A stretch of 64,000 nt of DNA from Antilocapra americana (taxonomy: Eukaryota > Chordata > Mammalia > Artiodactyla > Antilocapridae), in assembly GCA_007570785.1 (NCBI GenBank), contig ML660774.1:13048719-13112718 (forward strand). The letters run 5' to 3'. Below the pieces are notes generated by a model. That model did not search any database. It saw only the letters and a program-made list of their open reading frames with translations, and was not told the origin of the DNA. The position numbers and the translations under genes were made by a program. Positions 14,353 through 29,919 of the stretch are shown here, piece by piece (position 1 is the first letter of the stretch; each line of letters opens with the position of its first letter).

Positions 14353-14553
14353 CATGAAAGTGAAAGTTAGTCACTTAGTCCTGTCCGACTCTTTTTTGCA
14401 ACCCCATGGACTGTAGCCCATCAGTATTCTCCAGGCAAGAATACTGGAGTGGGTTGCCATCTCCTTCTCCAGATCTTCCCAACCCAGAGGTCGAACCTGG
14501 GTCTTCTGCATTGTGGGCAAACTCTTTACTGACTGAGCCACCAGGGAAGCCAC
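14353..14553 (-). mobile_element. Bov-tA SINE, complete
   Basis: Antisense SINE bounded by a perfect 12-base target duplication ctcttcttgagg at 14341-14352 and 14554-14565. The 3' end reads gtcacttagtcctgtccgac and the tRNA-like head ends agccaccagggaagc on the plus strand. Confidence 0.95.
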
Positions 14554-14565
14554 CTCTTCTTGAGG

Positions 14566-16744
<2,179 letters not shown>

Positions 16745-17375
16745 TTTAAACAGCTGTATTGAGCTTTAATCCATATATTGTACAACCCACCCACTGAGAG
16801 TCTACAATCCAGTGGTTTTCTTAAGCATATTCAGACAGGTGCAGCCATCACCACCGCCAGTATCAGAACATCTGAATCACTTCAAAAGGGAATCCCCCTC
16901 CCTTATTCCTCTCACCCCCCAGCCTTAAGCAACCACTAATCAATCTACTTTGTCTGCATCCATTTAATATGCAATTACCTATAACATGTAGTCTTTTGTA
17001 ACTGGCTTCTTTGACTCAGCATGACTTTCTCAAGGCTCATCCTTGTTGTAAACTGTGCCACTGCTTCATTCTTTTTCATGGCTGAGTAGATATCACACTT
17101 TGTATATCCATTAGCCAATTAATCAGTTGGATATTTGGGTTGTTTGTTTGCTCCTTATGGCTCTTATGAATATTGCTGCTGTAAAATTTTGCACAAGTTC
17201 TTGTGTAGTGTATGTTTTCTTTTCTCTTACATATGTACACCTAGGAGTAGAATTGCTGGGTCACACAGAAACTCTATGCTTAATGGTTTGAAGAACTGTC
17301 AAACTGTTTACCAAAGAGGCTGCACTATTTTGCATTCCCACAAGTGGTGTATGAGGATTCCTATTTCCCCACCTT
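16745..17375 (-). mobile_element. Old L1 LINE fragment, antisense
   Basis: The plus strand reads as antisense L1 of a mammal-wide type: cagccatcaccaccgccagt, taagcaaccactaatcaatc, atttgggttgtttg, gagtagaattgctgggtcac. Diverged and non-coding. Confidence 0.85.
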
Positions 17376-19183
17376 ACTTTACAAGGTGAGATACTTTACA
17401 AGGACAGAGAAGCCAGCATGAAGGGGCTCCCACTAGTAGTATCTAGAACAATTTTGGTACCAAAATATTTAAGCATAATACTAACAATCACTGGAGGGAA
17501 AAAACAATATAAGATTGTGTATCAATGAATGAATGCAATACAAAGAGGGGAGAACTCTTGCTTACAGTGAAATGCCAAGGATCAATCTGAAATATGGACA
17601 AAGTACTAGAACTGGAACATCATCATTTTGCAACCATCATGATGAAACCTGGATCAGGTAAGAGTCATCAATGGATACTAAATACTGACAAAATTTTGAT
17701 GAGGAGTAGGATATCTGCATGATCCTAAATGTCTCCACATAGGGAGCTTACTATTTAGGAAGGAGAGGGTAGGTCAACTGACAAAACTAGAATATGTACA
17801 GATGCTCAAAGAGTATATTAATGTGAGTCTGTGAATGTGGTAACTGTGCAGTCCTGTATTTCTTAGGAAAGAAAGTTCACCTTAAAGTGATTCAGAAAAA
17901 AACATGTGTGGGTATGTAAGTATGTGTGTAGAGAGAGGGTGAGGGATGGGTAAGAGAGTAAGAATGCCAAATCAAAAGCCATATAAAGTTAAGAGTATGT
18001 GAATCCTGATACAGGGTATACATTGAGACTAGACTATTTTCATTTGTAGAGCTAATTCCAAATATGTATTTTTTCTTATAAGTGTGGATCTGTCAACAAC
18101 ATATAAGTGTGCTAAATAGGTTAGAATCATTTCTGATTAAAACTGAGTATTTCTTATAAAGAACTAATAATACTTTCCAATGTTACATTTAATATTTGGT
18201 ACCAAATAAATGATACATTGGAGAGCTGAATATCTGCCTAACTATTTCCACCAAAAAAAGATAAGAGTTTGATAGTCACCAAAATATCATTAATACCTGT
18301 ATTATTTTATATACAATGATAGTAGTATGACAGATACCTGTCTCAAATGAGAAATATGCTTACATTAATTTGATGCTTACATCAAATTAATATCTCTGTA
18401 CTATATCCAAGGGAAATGTAATTTTAAAATAGCTGCTTATAACTGCTCACTGTAGAAAATTCTACTGACATTAAGGGACAAAATAGCGATAGTCCTCCAC
18501 ATAGACATTAACTACCATCAAAATCTTACATATCTCACTAATAGTTTGCTTTTCTAAATCTACTATAAATACTGTTTTTCTATCCTACTTTTTCACTTGT
18601 TATCCTTTGAGCTTCTTTCTATGTCAAATATTATTGCAAACCACTGTTTGTGCACATTTAATTCATTTCTCATTTTTAGATATCTGATTTCTGAGTGATT
18701 TTCTTCTATTAAAACGTGTGATTTTTTTTCCCCCCCAGTTAATGGTTGAGGGAGAAGGAAGGAAGGAAAGAATTACACTGTTAATTTATAGTCCTGAGAA
18801 CAGTGTATGTCAATGACATTTTCTCATATGGCTCATGAAGAATGGGTATTATTCCAGTGTTATTTGCCCAAAGGATAAAATTTATACACCTGGTTTTTTA
18901 ATTAGAGTGGATTACTAAGACCACTGAGCAATATTCAGTGTATTTTTTAGCCTCTGAAATTACTTTGTGCCTAACATGTAATCTTTAATGGTTCGTTGAT
19001 ATTTTAAGAACCATTATTCTAAAAACCATTTAAATTCACCTAACTCAAAGTTCAGCTTACAGCTATCAGATGCAGTTTTCCTAAAGCAGGAGAAATTGAA
19101 AAAAATCCTGTGGCCTTATTATAATGTTATACCAAACCAAGCTACTTAGCCTATTATTAAAACTGTGGGGAATAAAAACATAC
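17376..19183. other. TUSC3 intron 4 segment, one short palindrome
   Basis: AT-rich intron between the L1 fragment and exon 4. No exon or recognised element is present except the palindrome at 18364-18391 and a purine-rich GGAAGGAAGG run near 18755. Confidence 0.6.
18364..18391. repeat. 12-bp perfect palindrome with 4-base loop
   Basis: attaatttgatg at 18364-18375 is followed, after ctta, by its exact reverse complement catcaaattaat at 18380-18391. It is AT-rich, with no known role. Confidence 0.9.
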
Positions 19184-19324
19184 ATGAACATCCGTTCTGT
19201 CAGCAATCCACTTTGCTAGTTGTTCAGCTGCAAATCCAATTCTTTGAAGGTCAAAAGTATCAGCTCTCTTGGGTCTGCCTTTTGGAGGAAAATGCATGAA
19301 CGTAGGAGCGGAGTTAATGTTGAG
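19184..19324 (-). CDS. TUSC3: TUSC3 coding exon 4: end of thioredoxin-like domain
   Basis: This 141-nt exon, phase 0 at both ends, encodes 47 codons beginning [16 protein letters not shown] and ending [11 protein letters not shown], about residues 143-189. The SAPTF segment supplies the cis-proline loop (about P149) that sits beside the CxxC site in thioredoxin folds. The basic PKGRPKRAD stretch and the following [15 protein letters not shown] helix close the lumenal domain ahead of the first membrane helix. The acceptor is CATGTTTTACAG and the donor GTATGTTTTT. The sequence matches human TUSC3 as I remember it across the exon, indicating strong constraint. Confidence 0.97.
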
Positions 19325-20417
19325 CTGTAAAACATGAGATAAAAAGACTAAATCTAATATCCCAGCTTTTTTTCCTGCATGAATTTTAGAAAGGCAGCAT
19401 TTACTATGAAAAATCTAAGTGGCTTTCCAGAGCTTAACTACAGTTTTTATTCATCTTGATATACTGCTGAATAGAAAAGAATTTATGAATAAGGCCAAGT
19501 TTGCTGAACCTTCACATACATCATTCATACTCTCAGCTGCATCATCTATTTCATTGGTCATTTCCTTCTTTATTTTCTAGAATTCTACAACTAAAGAACA
19601 AAGTGATTCAAAGTGCAAAAGAGAAATACTATAATTTGGGTGTATATGGATAATTTTCACTTCTTAAGCAGTTATTAAAGAAAAAGGCTGGCATTTGATG
19701 AAAGATATAAATATGTAATTAATTTCGAGTATATTGACTTCTCTATTAATTTCAAAAACTTTCTGTTCAGCTCGTTATTTCAACTGTCTCAAAATGGTTA
19801 CATCTCATTATTTTCTAAAGGCAAGCTTCATTTGAAAAATATATTGAATACACACTACCCTAGTATCCAAAGTATAAATGGTGTTTATTAACAATAATTT
19901 AAAAACAAACATGAGGTTAATTTGCATTGAGGCGTAAACTGCAAAACAGAAATACAGATTAAATTCTTGCTGCCCAAGAATTATGAAAAATGCTTCAAAT
20001 GAAAGGCAAAAAGCTTTTTGGCCCTGGCTTCCAATATATAAGTTAAACATTCCCCAACAATGAGAATAAAAAAAAAAAAAATTGAAGTAACAAACATTAG
20101 ATCACAGTTCAAGGTAAAGATACAGCAGTACCAGCTGGGGCGTACATGTTATGGACATTAAGTAATTTTTACTAAACTGAACAAAACACAGTCACCAGTT
20201 CCTCTCTCCCACTCCACACTTTGTTCATGTGTGTTTTCCTGATAGGTGCACATGAGACAGTTCCAGCCAACGTGACTGCTAGTGCAGAGATCCCTCCAAC
20301 ACATCACTGACTTGCTGGTCTGTTTTCAGACACTAAGCCTCGGCCATCGCATGGGAGTCACATACATTTCACTTTCTGAACAAGTCCGTAACAAGCCCAG
20401 GACTGTAAAATTTCTAC
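19325..20417. other. TUSC3 intron 3 segment, nothing recognised
   Basis: AT-rich intron upstream (in gene sense) of exon 4. No element was recognised. An A-run lies near 20069-20081. Confidence 0.6.
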
Positions 20418-20461
20418 ATGACATCATTTAACCTTATATACCCCCCCTTAAATGATGTCAT
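20418..20461. repeat. 14-bp perfect hairpin with poly(C) loop
   Basis: atgacatcatttaa at 20418-20431 and its exact reverse complement ttaaatgatgtcat at 20448-20461 surround a 16-base loop ending in seven C. The right arm is also the left end of the longer inverted repeat at 20448-21054. Confidence 0.92.
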
Positions 20462-21054
20462 AAGGATGAGATGCTAATCCAAAAGGACTCATGTCCTACT
20501 TCTTATAAGGATATAAGTCCTATTGAAATTTGTCAAGATTGCATCATCATCACTGCTAACATTGAGTCCTTATATTCCAGGGAAACTTCTAGTGGTTCAT
20601 GTGTTTTCTTTCATTTAGCTTCACAACAATCCAAAGAGAAATATATCATTTTTACCTGTTTCATACAGGACGACATTAAGGTATAGAGAGGTTATGTCCA
20701 TTGTCCAAGATTACAAAGTTAGTATATGGAGATGATAAAATCTGAGCTCAAGTGTCTGGCTCCCTGATCCCTGCTGTTAGCCTGTAGTTACTAATTTTTT
20801 GTGTTTATCAGTACTTGATCATGCCTTTCAAATGTACAACTCATTGCAGTACCCAGCATGGATTAGTTTGGGTATCCTTGTCTCTTATTTTTCTCACACT
20901 GTCTGACCCAGTTCTTTACCAGGTCATGGAAAAGCACTTCGACTCAAGCTAATTTTAAGTGGACCATTAGTGAATATTTTTGCTTGCTTGCTTTCAGACT
21001 GATAATTCATTCTTCTTTGCTGATTTCTAGTTTCATCCTTATGACATCATTTAA
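20448..21054. repeat. 607-bp segment bracketed by a perfect 22-bp inverted repeat with TTAA ends
   Basis: Positions 20448-20469 and 21033-21054 are exact reverse complements over 22 bases, each with TTAA outermost. Inside lies a MIR SINE (20560-20775) and otherwise unremarkable DNA with no transposase ORF. The arms also resemble a segment of mammalian MaLR/MLT1-type LTRs (aatgangtcataagg pattern), so two opposite MaLR fragments are an alternative to a small TTAA-targeting (piggyBac-like) non-autonomous element. Confidence 0.55.
20560..20775 (+). mobile_element. MIR SINE
   Basis: Sense MIR pattern: catttagcttcacaacaatc, then a diverged middle, then ggtatagagaggttatgtcc and ttacaaagttagta, ending near gtctggctccctgatccctg. 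Highly diverged and non-coding. Confidence 0.85.
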
Positions 21055-21075
21055 CCTTAATTATCCCCCTTAAAG

Positions 21076-21266
21076 GGCTTCCCTTATGGCTCAGCCTGTC
21101 AAGAATTCGCCTTCAATGCGGGAGACCTGGCTTTGATCCCTAGGTTGGGAGGATCCCCTGGAGGAGGGAACGGCTACCCATTCCAGTATTTTGGCCTGGA
21201 GAATTACATGTATGGTCCATGGAGTCACAAAGAGTCGGACATGACAGCAACTTTCACACTCACTCA
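21076..21266 (+). mobile_element. Bov-tA SINE, complete
   Basis: tRNA-like head gggcttcccttatggctcag to tttgatccctaggttg, body with ggaacggctacccattcc, and 3' end gtcacaaagagtcggacatg. Similar flanks ccccttaaag and caccttaaag suggest the target duplication. Confidence 0.9.
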
Positions 21267-21317
21267 CCTTAAAGGCCTTTTATCCCCCTAAAACAGCTTA
21301 AAGGTTAAGTAAAACTT

Positions 21318-21533
21318 TGTTGTTGCTGTTTAGCTGCCAAGTCGTACCCGACTCTTTTGCAACCCTGTGAACTATAACCCACCAGGCCCCTCTGTCTATG
21401 GGATTCTCCAGGCCAAAATACTGGAGTGAGTTGCCATTGGTCCTCCAGTGGATCTTCCCGACCTAGGGATTGAATCTGTGTTTCCTGCACTGCTGGTGGA
21501 TTCTTTACCATCAAACTACCAGGGAAGCCCCAT
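21318..21533 (-). mobile_element. Bov-tA SINE, complete
   Basis: Antisense SINE starting tgttgttgctgtttagctgc and ending in the head tcaaactaccagggaagccc. It is bracketed by the perfect 9-base duplication gtaaaactt at 21309-21317 and 21534-21542, about 330 bases downstream of exon 3 in the gene sense. Confidence 0.93.
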
Positions 21534-21802
21534 GTAAAACTTACCTTGAATCTTATATAAAATTTCACAAATTTATGCAAAATACCACCCAAAACACATA
21601 CAATTAAACATAAAAATAAAGTTAATATATGTAAACTGCCATTGTATGCTGGAAAAAAAAAAACACATTTCCTCTATGATGGAAAAGCTAAAATGTGATT
21701 ATTCACTAATGGCAAAAACTGTACTGATAAAGATAGTATTAACTAAGTAATCATATCACAGAATTTACTAACTACTCACTGGAGTCACTAACTCTGTTTT
21801 TA

Positions 21803-22852
<1,050 letters not shown>

Positions 22853-23203
22853 TGTTACGTCTCAGGGGTGCTAGCAGAAGCCACAAGACTTGGAGTCACA
22901 GACTTAAACAACTTTATTCTTCGTGTTTATATGCACCAGTTCCCTGTGCCCCCAGGTTCACAGGATGACACCAAAGGCCCTTCCTGGATGTCCACACACA
23001 CAGCTGATTGTTACAGGACTGTACTACCGAGCTGGGGGACCTGCAATTTTTCTAGTATATGATGACGAACTCCGTGCTTTGGGGAAAGACGCAACACCAC
23101 TCCTTAAGGCATGTCACTGCACACACAATCCTCTGCCTTCCTGGCATGCCCAGCAAGAACAGGCAGGATGATCAGAGCCCATGGTTGACCGCTTTTCCCA
23201 ACA
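22853..23203 (-). mobile_element. Solo-LTR-like element of an endogenous retrovirus
   Basis: A block of about 351 bp begins TGTTAC and ends CCAACA, with TGTT/AACA termini on both strands as in retroviral LTRs. Read on the minus strand, it has an AATAAA polyadenylation signal (from gaataaagttgtttaag) about 65 bases before its end, preceded by a TATAAA-like element (gcatataaacacg). No internal retroviral genes flank it, and I see no clear target duplication. Family not assigned. Confidence 0.6.
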
Positions 23204-24654
23204 GGAGTCATAAAAAAATAACAACGCCCTATAAATAAGAGCAAATAAAGTGACAGCACACTTTAAAGAGGAAATATGATTTCTCAAATTAAATATGGAC
23301 AGAGTTAAAATTCACAGAACAAAAAGGACACAGGTGGACTATATTAGCAGGAGGAAGGAGAAATGGACCTAGATATTTAATCCAATAAATCCAACTTTCA
23401 AACAGAAAGAGCTCAAGAAAGAGACAAAGGAAGTATTTCTGGAAACAATACACTTAAAGGGACTAAGTATTCAAATTAAATTACTTCCCAGGTTCTGAAT
23501 AAGCGGAGTAAGAAAAGACCAACATGTTGTGATACTTTAGAATGTTATGGATAAAAAGAAGGTCCTAAAAACTTTCAGAGGAAAAAAGTATTTAACAAGG
23601 GCAAACTGAGATGGGGATTGGACTGGTTATTGGCAGCATTTGGTGCCTTCAGAGTTTTTTGAGGGTGTGTTATTTTCCTTCTAGAATTGTACATCAAGCC
23701 AAACAACTGATGAAGTTTGAAATAAACATGTTTGAAGCAATGTAAGTAATGTGAAATTACCTTAAGATATAATTAATACAAAGATAATAGGAATGGAAAA
23801 AATGAGAAAACTTGAGAATATAATAGAGGAACTGTAAGAAAAAACAAAAAGGGGGGGATGACTAGGCAGGATATGGTGCAGGAGGAAAGGCAAAAGGTTT
23901 CTAAGAAAGCTGTGATCCAACTACAAAGCTGTGAAATACAGATCAGAACAGGAATTTAATTGGACCTCAAGATGAGAATAGATTATAAGCAATCATTATA
24001 ATTAGAAAGTGTTGGAAGATATCAAAGACTGTAGGGAGACATATTTGGTCCCACAATAGTAAGGATGACAACAAAATGAATATAAAAGGCAAGGTCTAAG
24101 TAAGAAGAAAATTAAAATGTATCATTATCTAGATTAATAGGTGATGGGAAAAATTAATTATTTTGAACATTTTCCTTTACACAGATGTAGAATTATAAGC
24201 AGCATGACACTGTAGAAAAGGAACAATAAAAACCTACTGCTTTGCAACTGATGTTATTTATGTGGAAACAATAAATCAACCTACAGACGTGACGATGGTC
24301 TATCAATGATGACAGTGCTATCAACGATGACAATATAGAAATAGAGGTAACAGGATTTGGTGGGTAAGAGGGGAGGTGAGGTTGTACTTGCTAATCTTCA
24401 ATTTACAGAATCAAGAGATATCACTCATAGCTATGAATAAGTAATAGAAGGATGCTATTTACTGTTACAATAATAAAAGAAAAACGCTATAAAAATTATA
24501 AGAGGTGAGATGATGGCTCTCAGTTGTTACAGCCAGAAATGTAAGGATTAGGTGTACTGTATGAAATATACAAAAGTAACCTTTAGAGATCAAAAAAAAA
24601 AAAGAAAAAAGAAAACACAGAGGAATAACAGACTGCCTATGGTTAACTGAGAAG
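23204..24654. other. TUSC3 intron 2 segment, nothing recognised
   Basis: A/G-rich intron DNA. No coding exon or clear repeat was recognised. There is a poly(A) run at about 24593-24605. Confidence 0.55.
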
Positions 24655-24812
24655 GTGAGGGTTCGATCCCTGGGTCGGGAAGATGCTCTGGAGAAGGACA
24701 TGGCAACTCGCTCCAGTATTCTGGCCTAGAGAATCCCACAGACAGAGGAGCCTGGTGAGCTGCACTCTGTGGGGTTGAAAAGAGTCAGACATGACAGAGC
24801 AACTAAACAACA
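24655..24812 (+). mobile_element. Bov-tA SINE, 5'-truncated
   Basis: Begins inside the tRNA-like head (gagggttcgatccctgggtc) and continues through ggacatggcaactcgctcc to the 3' end gagtcagacatgacagagca. Confidence 0.9.
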
Positions 24813-27800
24813 ACAAATTCACCAGTTATTTTCAAAGAAAATATGTATAGTAACATCAAATGGTGAATTGGCACTTATGATTAAGTGGGCCTGAACATTT
24901 CTGCAGACTGATAAATCTTAAGAAAATAGTGCTCCCATTTAAAGAAAAAATCATTAAAAGGACAGCATCACAATGGAGAAAATGGGTTATTTTTATACAA
25001 AGGAACATTTTACACAAAAAAACATTTTAAATTTTAAAACAAAACAGGGAAATGGCAAATCTTCAAAAACTGGCACTCTTACAATGATGATATTCTAAGA
25101 AATGAAAATGTTTCATTTTGAAAAATAGGAAGAGAACATCAAATTTTAGTATTCAACATGTGTGTATAATATCTTATGGAATGATATGACTAGGATAATC
25201 TTGAACTTTTCCCTCACCATGTTACAACCTACTGCAGACAAATAGATTCTATTAGGTATACATTCATTCACTTCACAAATATATTTTAGTCCCAACAATG
25301 TGTCAGGTAATGAATGACTGAATAATAAATGGAAGAGCTCTGACCAAGAAGAATACATTCCGTGAGAAAAAGATGCCTCATTCAAGTATACACAAAATGT
25401 CAGATAATTAGAAATACTCTGAAAAAAATATAACAAGAAGATGTGGTAAGTGGTATTGAGAAGCCAAAGAAGATGGATTTATTTTGCCTTCAAACTCTTT
25501 TCCATACTGTCCACGTTCTCAGTTTAATTTCTAATAATTAACTGTGGGTTCTATCCTCTGTTCCAAAGTCCGAGATAACTGCCTACAAAACGAAGACCTT
25601 GGGCAAAATAGAACAAAATGTGTTCCATCCCCTGGCCACAATTTACATCTGCAATCTATGTCCATATGAGCGTACCACACAAAGGGTCTCTCTGTTGTAT
25701 GACACCCTGTGTTCATTCTTTAAGCTTTAAAGCATTAAATCCTTTGCTTAAAAATGTGCTTCTTTCAAAAAGCTTGCTCCAAACTGACCCCCCTTCAGAA
25801 GCCACTTCAAATCTCTACAGTTTCTCAGCTCTCATGCAACACTATTTATTTTATGTATATATTGTTCTGTTTATGCATATTATGTTTTTGCATCAATTGT
25901 TCAGTGGCTAAGACCTAGTCCAGAAAAGACATTTAAGGTTGGATGATAATATAATTTCCTAAAGAGTCTGTGTACATTTACAACACACACACACACACAC
26001 AACCCCACACACCAAAAGTAACTCCAAATGAGAGATTGTGAAATCTGAAGAATCTGACTAAAAGCCTGCTTAGTCAGATTTATGTCACACTGTCTCCTTT
26101 ATGGTCAATCTGCTTCACTGTACTTTAGGATGAGAAACAGAAATACCTTACACCTATATACCATCACAAATATATGCTATTTGTCAAAGGAATAGTGGTC
26201 TTGACTTGAAAGATTATAATGACTAAAACATCTCCTCATATCATGTTCCTAATAGCAAACTCACATGCAATACAGAATGTACATCTTAATCACCAATAAT
26301 ATGTATTCAGTGTTTTCCTATGTCCTGAAAATAATAAAAATGTATACATCACAGTCTCCACCTCTAAGATGCATGTTAGAGAATACAATAGACACACATT
26401 AACATATAAATGAGATACATATACTGAAAAAACTGCAGACTGCAGGTGCTATACAGCATATAAAGAAAGAAATCACAGTGAGATAGAGCAGCTGGACAAA
26501 CGTGTGAATGTGAAAATATTCAGGAAAGAATGGTAGGACTAAAATTATAGTAAGCAAGAAAGAACAGGAAGAGAATATTAAGGTAAGAGAAGAGTATTAA
26601 CAAAGACTACCCAGTCTGAAATGTGTATTATGTAGTTAAATAATAGAATACAAGTTTCATGTCAGAAAATAAGAAGAAACTGATACCTCTCTCCTAGTAG
26701 AAAGATAAATAAGATCTTAACTTTATTCTGTAAACAGTAAATAGCTGCTGAGTGTTTTGAAAGTAGATTACGTAAAATATCTAGAAAGCTTAATTGGCAG
26801 CAGAGGGCATAATATATTAGAGGAAGAGAAAATAAATGTTTGTAAACCACTTAGAATGTTACTATAATGGTCTAGTTGGGAAAATCTACAAGGCTATTAA
26901 AATAGTATATAAATGAAGATAAGACCTATTTCTTACACATTCTCCTTTAGCATCTACCACGACAAAGTAACCAGCAAACTTTTCTACACATTTTGTTTCT
27001 AGTTAGGAATCCATCTGGCTGGAATAAAGAATTCCAGGGGAGCTGAGAAAATTACATTTTTTTCAACACAAATAGAATACTTAGTGAAAATTTAATACTG
27101 ACAAGGTAAATGGGGCTTTCTTCTGTTGAATGTAATTTAGTAGCAATAGGACTAGAAACCAGATCTGTCTGTCACGAAAAGTAATTCAATAAGTCAAAGA
27201 AATACATATTTCAATGTTGATGATATCTATTTAGAATATAAAAGACTTGGTAGAAGGAATGTGCAAATATTAACATATGTCCAACAATATAAACCCTGTT
27301 CTCTAAACTTAACTCCATTACCTCTTATTCCTCGATTTTCCAACTTCTTCATGCTTAAGCCTAACTAAAGGCAAAGAAAGTCACTGGCTTCTTGCAAAGA
27401 TTTGTGTCAGCTTAGACTGATGAGCAAAGGCATCACTAGTACTTATTAGAACCCTACCAATTTCACTGTTTCCTGAAACTGAAAGCGGAAAACCGCAAAT
27501 GCTCCCAAGCACTTAAATAAGCACATTTCCAACACTGTTAGCCAAAAACTATTTTTTGTTTTTCTTTAACAGTTCATAGGAACGTTAGAGATGCAACCTC
27601 ATGAATGGACTGTACACTGTAAATGTTTCTAATCCATTCACATGCGGCCTGAAGAGGGCAGTCAAGTTGTGGCCAAGCATCCAGAAAGGCTTAAGCAGCA
27701 ACTGCAGGGCACAGGTCTGGTAAATCTCTTCTATTTAATCTTTCCAATCTTTTATTATGAAAACAAGAAAAAAATCACTTAATCCAAATGCTATAACATT

Positions 27801-28006
27801 TTATATTATCATCAAGTATCATTAGCTCATCTATAGTCATACATACTTAACACAGCTCCCATAATGAATGTACATTTTATCCTTTTATCCCTTGAAGGGA
27901 TTTTTAAAGAAACATGGTTTCTCTTTTTCTCTGTTCCTATAAAGGAACAGACTCATATCAAAATCTCAATGTATGCTTTTTAGAGTTATATGTTTATGAT
28001 GAATTA
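24813..28006. other. TUSC3 intron 2 segment with one CA microsatellite
   Basis: AT-rich unique-looking intron. Apart from the (AC)n tract at 25983-26001 I recognise no exon or mobile element. Confidence 0.5.
25983..26001. repeat. (AC)n microsatellite
   Basis: Nine uninterrupted AC units, followed by an A/C-rich tail. It is a candidate length-polymorphic marker. Confidence 0.95.
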
Positions 28007-28190
28007 TCAAGATTGAAGACAAAAGGAGAAGAGGCGGCAGAGGATGAGATGATTGGATAGCATCACCAACTCAACAGACATGAGTTTGGGCAAACTCCAG
28101 GAGATAGTGAAGGACAGGGAAGCCTAGTGTGCCGCAGTCCATGGGGTCAAAAAGAGCTGGACACAACTGAGTGACTGAACAACAACTACT
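28007..28190 (+). mobile_element. BovB LINE 3' end
   Basis: A short 5'-truncated copy: caagattgaagacaaaagga, aggatgagatgattggatag, ctccaggagatagtgaagga, ending gggtcaaaaagagctggaca and gactgaacaacaac. Non-coding. Confidence 0.9.
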
Positions 28191-28257
28191 TATATATTGC
28201 ATAGATACACCAGAGTATGTCTTCATAAAACCTCAAATTACTTAATACAGGAGTGGT

Positions 28258-28354
28258 AGTCTTCTCCAGGCAATCTTCCCAACCCAGGAATCAAACCAGG
28301 GTCTCCTGCATTGCAGGTAGATTCTTTACCAACTGAGCTATCAGGGACACCCCA
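28258..28354 (-). mobile_element. Bov-tA SINE, head fragment
   Basis: Antisense tRNA-like half only: tcttcccaacccaggaatca, ggtctcctgcattgcaggta, gagctatcagggacacccc. Confidence 0.85.
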
Positions 28355-28779
28355 ATTGATCTCTACAGATGATAATACATAAAGAGAGATCTGGTGTGAG
28401 CAGAACCACCTACTACTTATAGTTCTGGTATCCTGAAGAGAAAAACGTTGATAAACAACATGCTGTACAAAGATTTCAACAGCGACTCCACTCTGGTTGT
28501 GCCACATGTATTCAGGATACTACTTAATATACGGAAATAGACCCAATGCCTCTGAAGGGCTTAAGATTCACTACCATTTTGTAACTGGCTCTGTACAGTT
28601 CACTACTTCTATGATAAAGATGTTGTGTCCATTAGACTATGTTTTCTGTGCATCTGTTTTTTCCTTAGCAAACTATTCTAACATGATTATATGATTCCAA
28701 CACAATTTCACAGCAAAAATGTATATAAACATAAAAGATACTAAACTGTATATAACATGCACATACCACTCACTATATG

Positions 28780-28850
28780 CGGCGGCTAAGTCACTTCAGT
28801 CGTGTCCAACTCTGTGCAACCCCATAGACAGCAGCCTACCAGGCTCCATA
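28780..28850 (-). mobile_element. Bov-A SINE, 3' fragment
   Basis: Reads gcggcggctaagtcacttca, gtcgtgtccaactctgtgca, agcctaccaggctcca, the antisense 3' end of a Bov-A2-type SINE, cut short. Confidence 0.85.
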
Positions 28851-29919
28851 TGAGTCAGTAGAATTTTTGTTCTCAGAAAAATGGTAACACAAACACACAA
28901 GAAAGCTTAAAGGTTGTATGCTAAAGAAAAATGACACATAATGCAGGTAAAAGAAGAAAGGAATGGCACAGAGATTAAGTCCAGCCCATAATTTGTTTTC
29001 AGAGATCATACTGGCATTGTAATTCTGCAACTGTTTTATAAATATGGAAAGAGGGACCAAATGACCAAATGCATAACATTGGTGGGATCCAGGGTTTCAT
29101 TTTGGAGAAAGCAGATAAAACTCAGAATGAGGAAAATAGAGGAAAAACCCTATGGTGTTAGCTTGGAAGAGGCGATAGCCAATTAAAATCCTAAGTTATA
29201 TGACTTTATTAATTTATATGACACAAACATACACATACATACACACATCTTAGCTCTATTAAAAAAATCTGAAAACAATGATATTATCTCAACAGTAAAG
29301 AATATACCTTACCCAGGTGTTGCTTTCTAAACAGTTTTCTACAAAAGGACGAAGGACTCCTCAAAAAAAGAAATGCTTCTTTCAGTTCCATGAATAAGTA
29401 TAAAGTAGGCTTAGAATAATTTACTGAGCCAGAAAGCAAAGACTAACAGAGGCATTCAATGACATGGGAGTTGGTTTCCACTGGAAATTTAGGGTAACTT
29501 GAAGAGTGAAGAATAATAATCACAGTAATTGGTTAATGAATAAATAAGAATCCTTGAGTAGAGATACTCCAAGGGGAAAATGGAAGAAGGAAGAACTCTT
29601 CTTAATAGACAAATACTAACTAATTAATGTAGATGCAAAGAATGTTTAAAATCACCCTTTCACAATCATCAGTGAAATATCAAATCCAGGCAGAGATTAT
29701 CAATGGATGTTATGATAACAATTGCTGAGTAAAAAAAGTACGAGAAATAGGATAATCACATAATTTCGAAGTATTCCCTCTTAACCTATTCACCTCCCAC
29801 TAACACTTATTACCAGGGAAAGATATACTTGTACAACAGAAAGATGCAGGGATCCCCACTTCGATTAAGTAATTGATTTCACCTTTGGTATCTGAAAGAA
29901 CTAACATTAATATCTAGTG
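28851..29919. other. TUSC3 intron 2 segment, nothing recognised
   Basis: AT-rich intron with a short CATA/CACA-rich stretch near 29226-29248. No exon or clear element. Confidence 0.55.
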
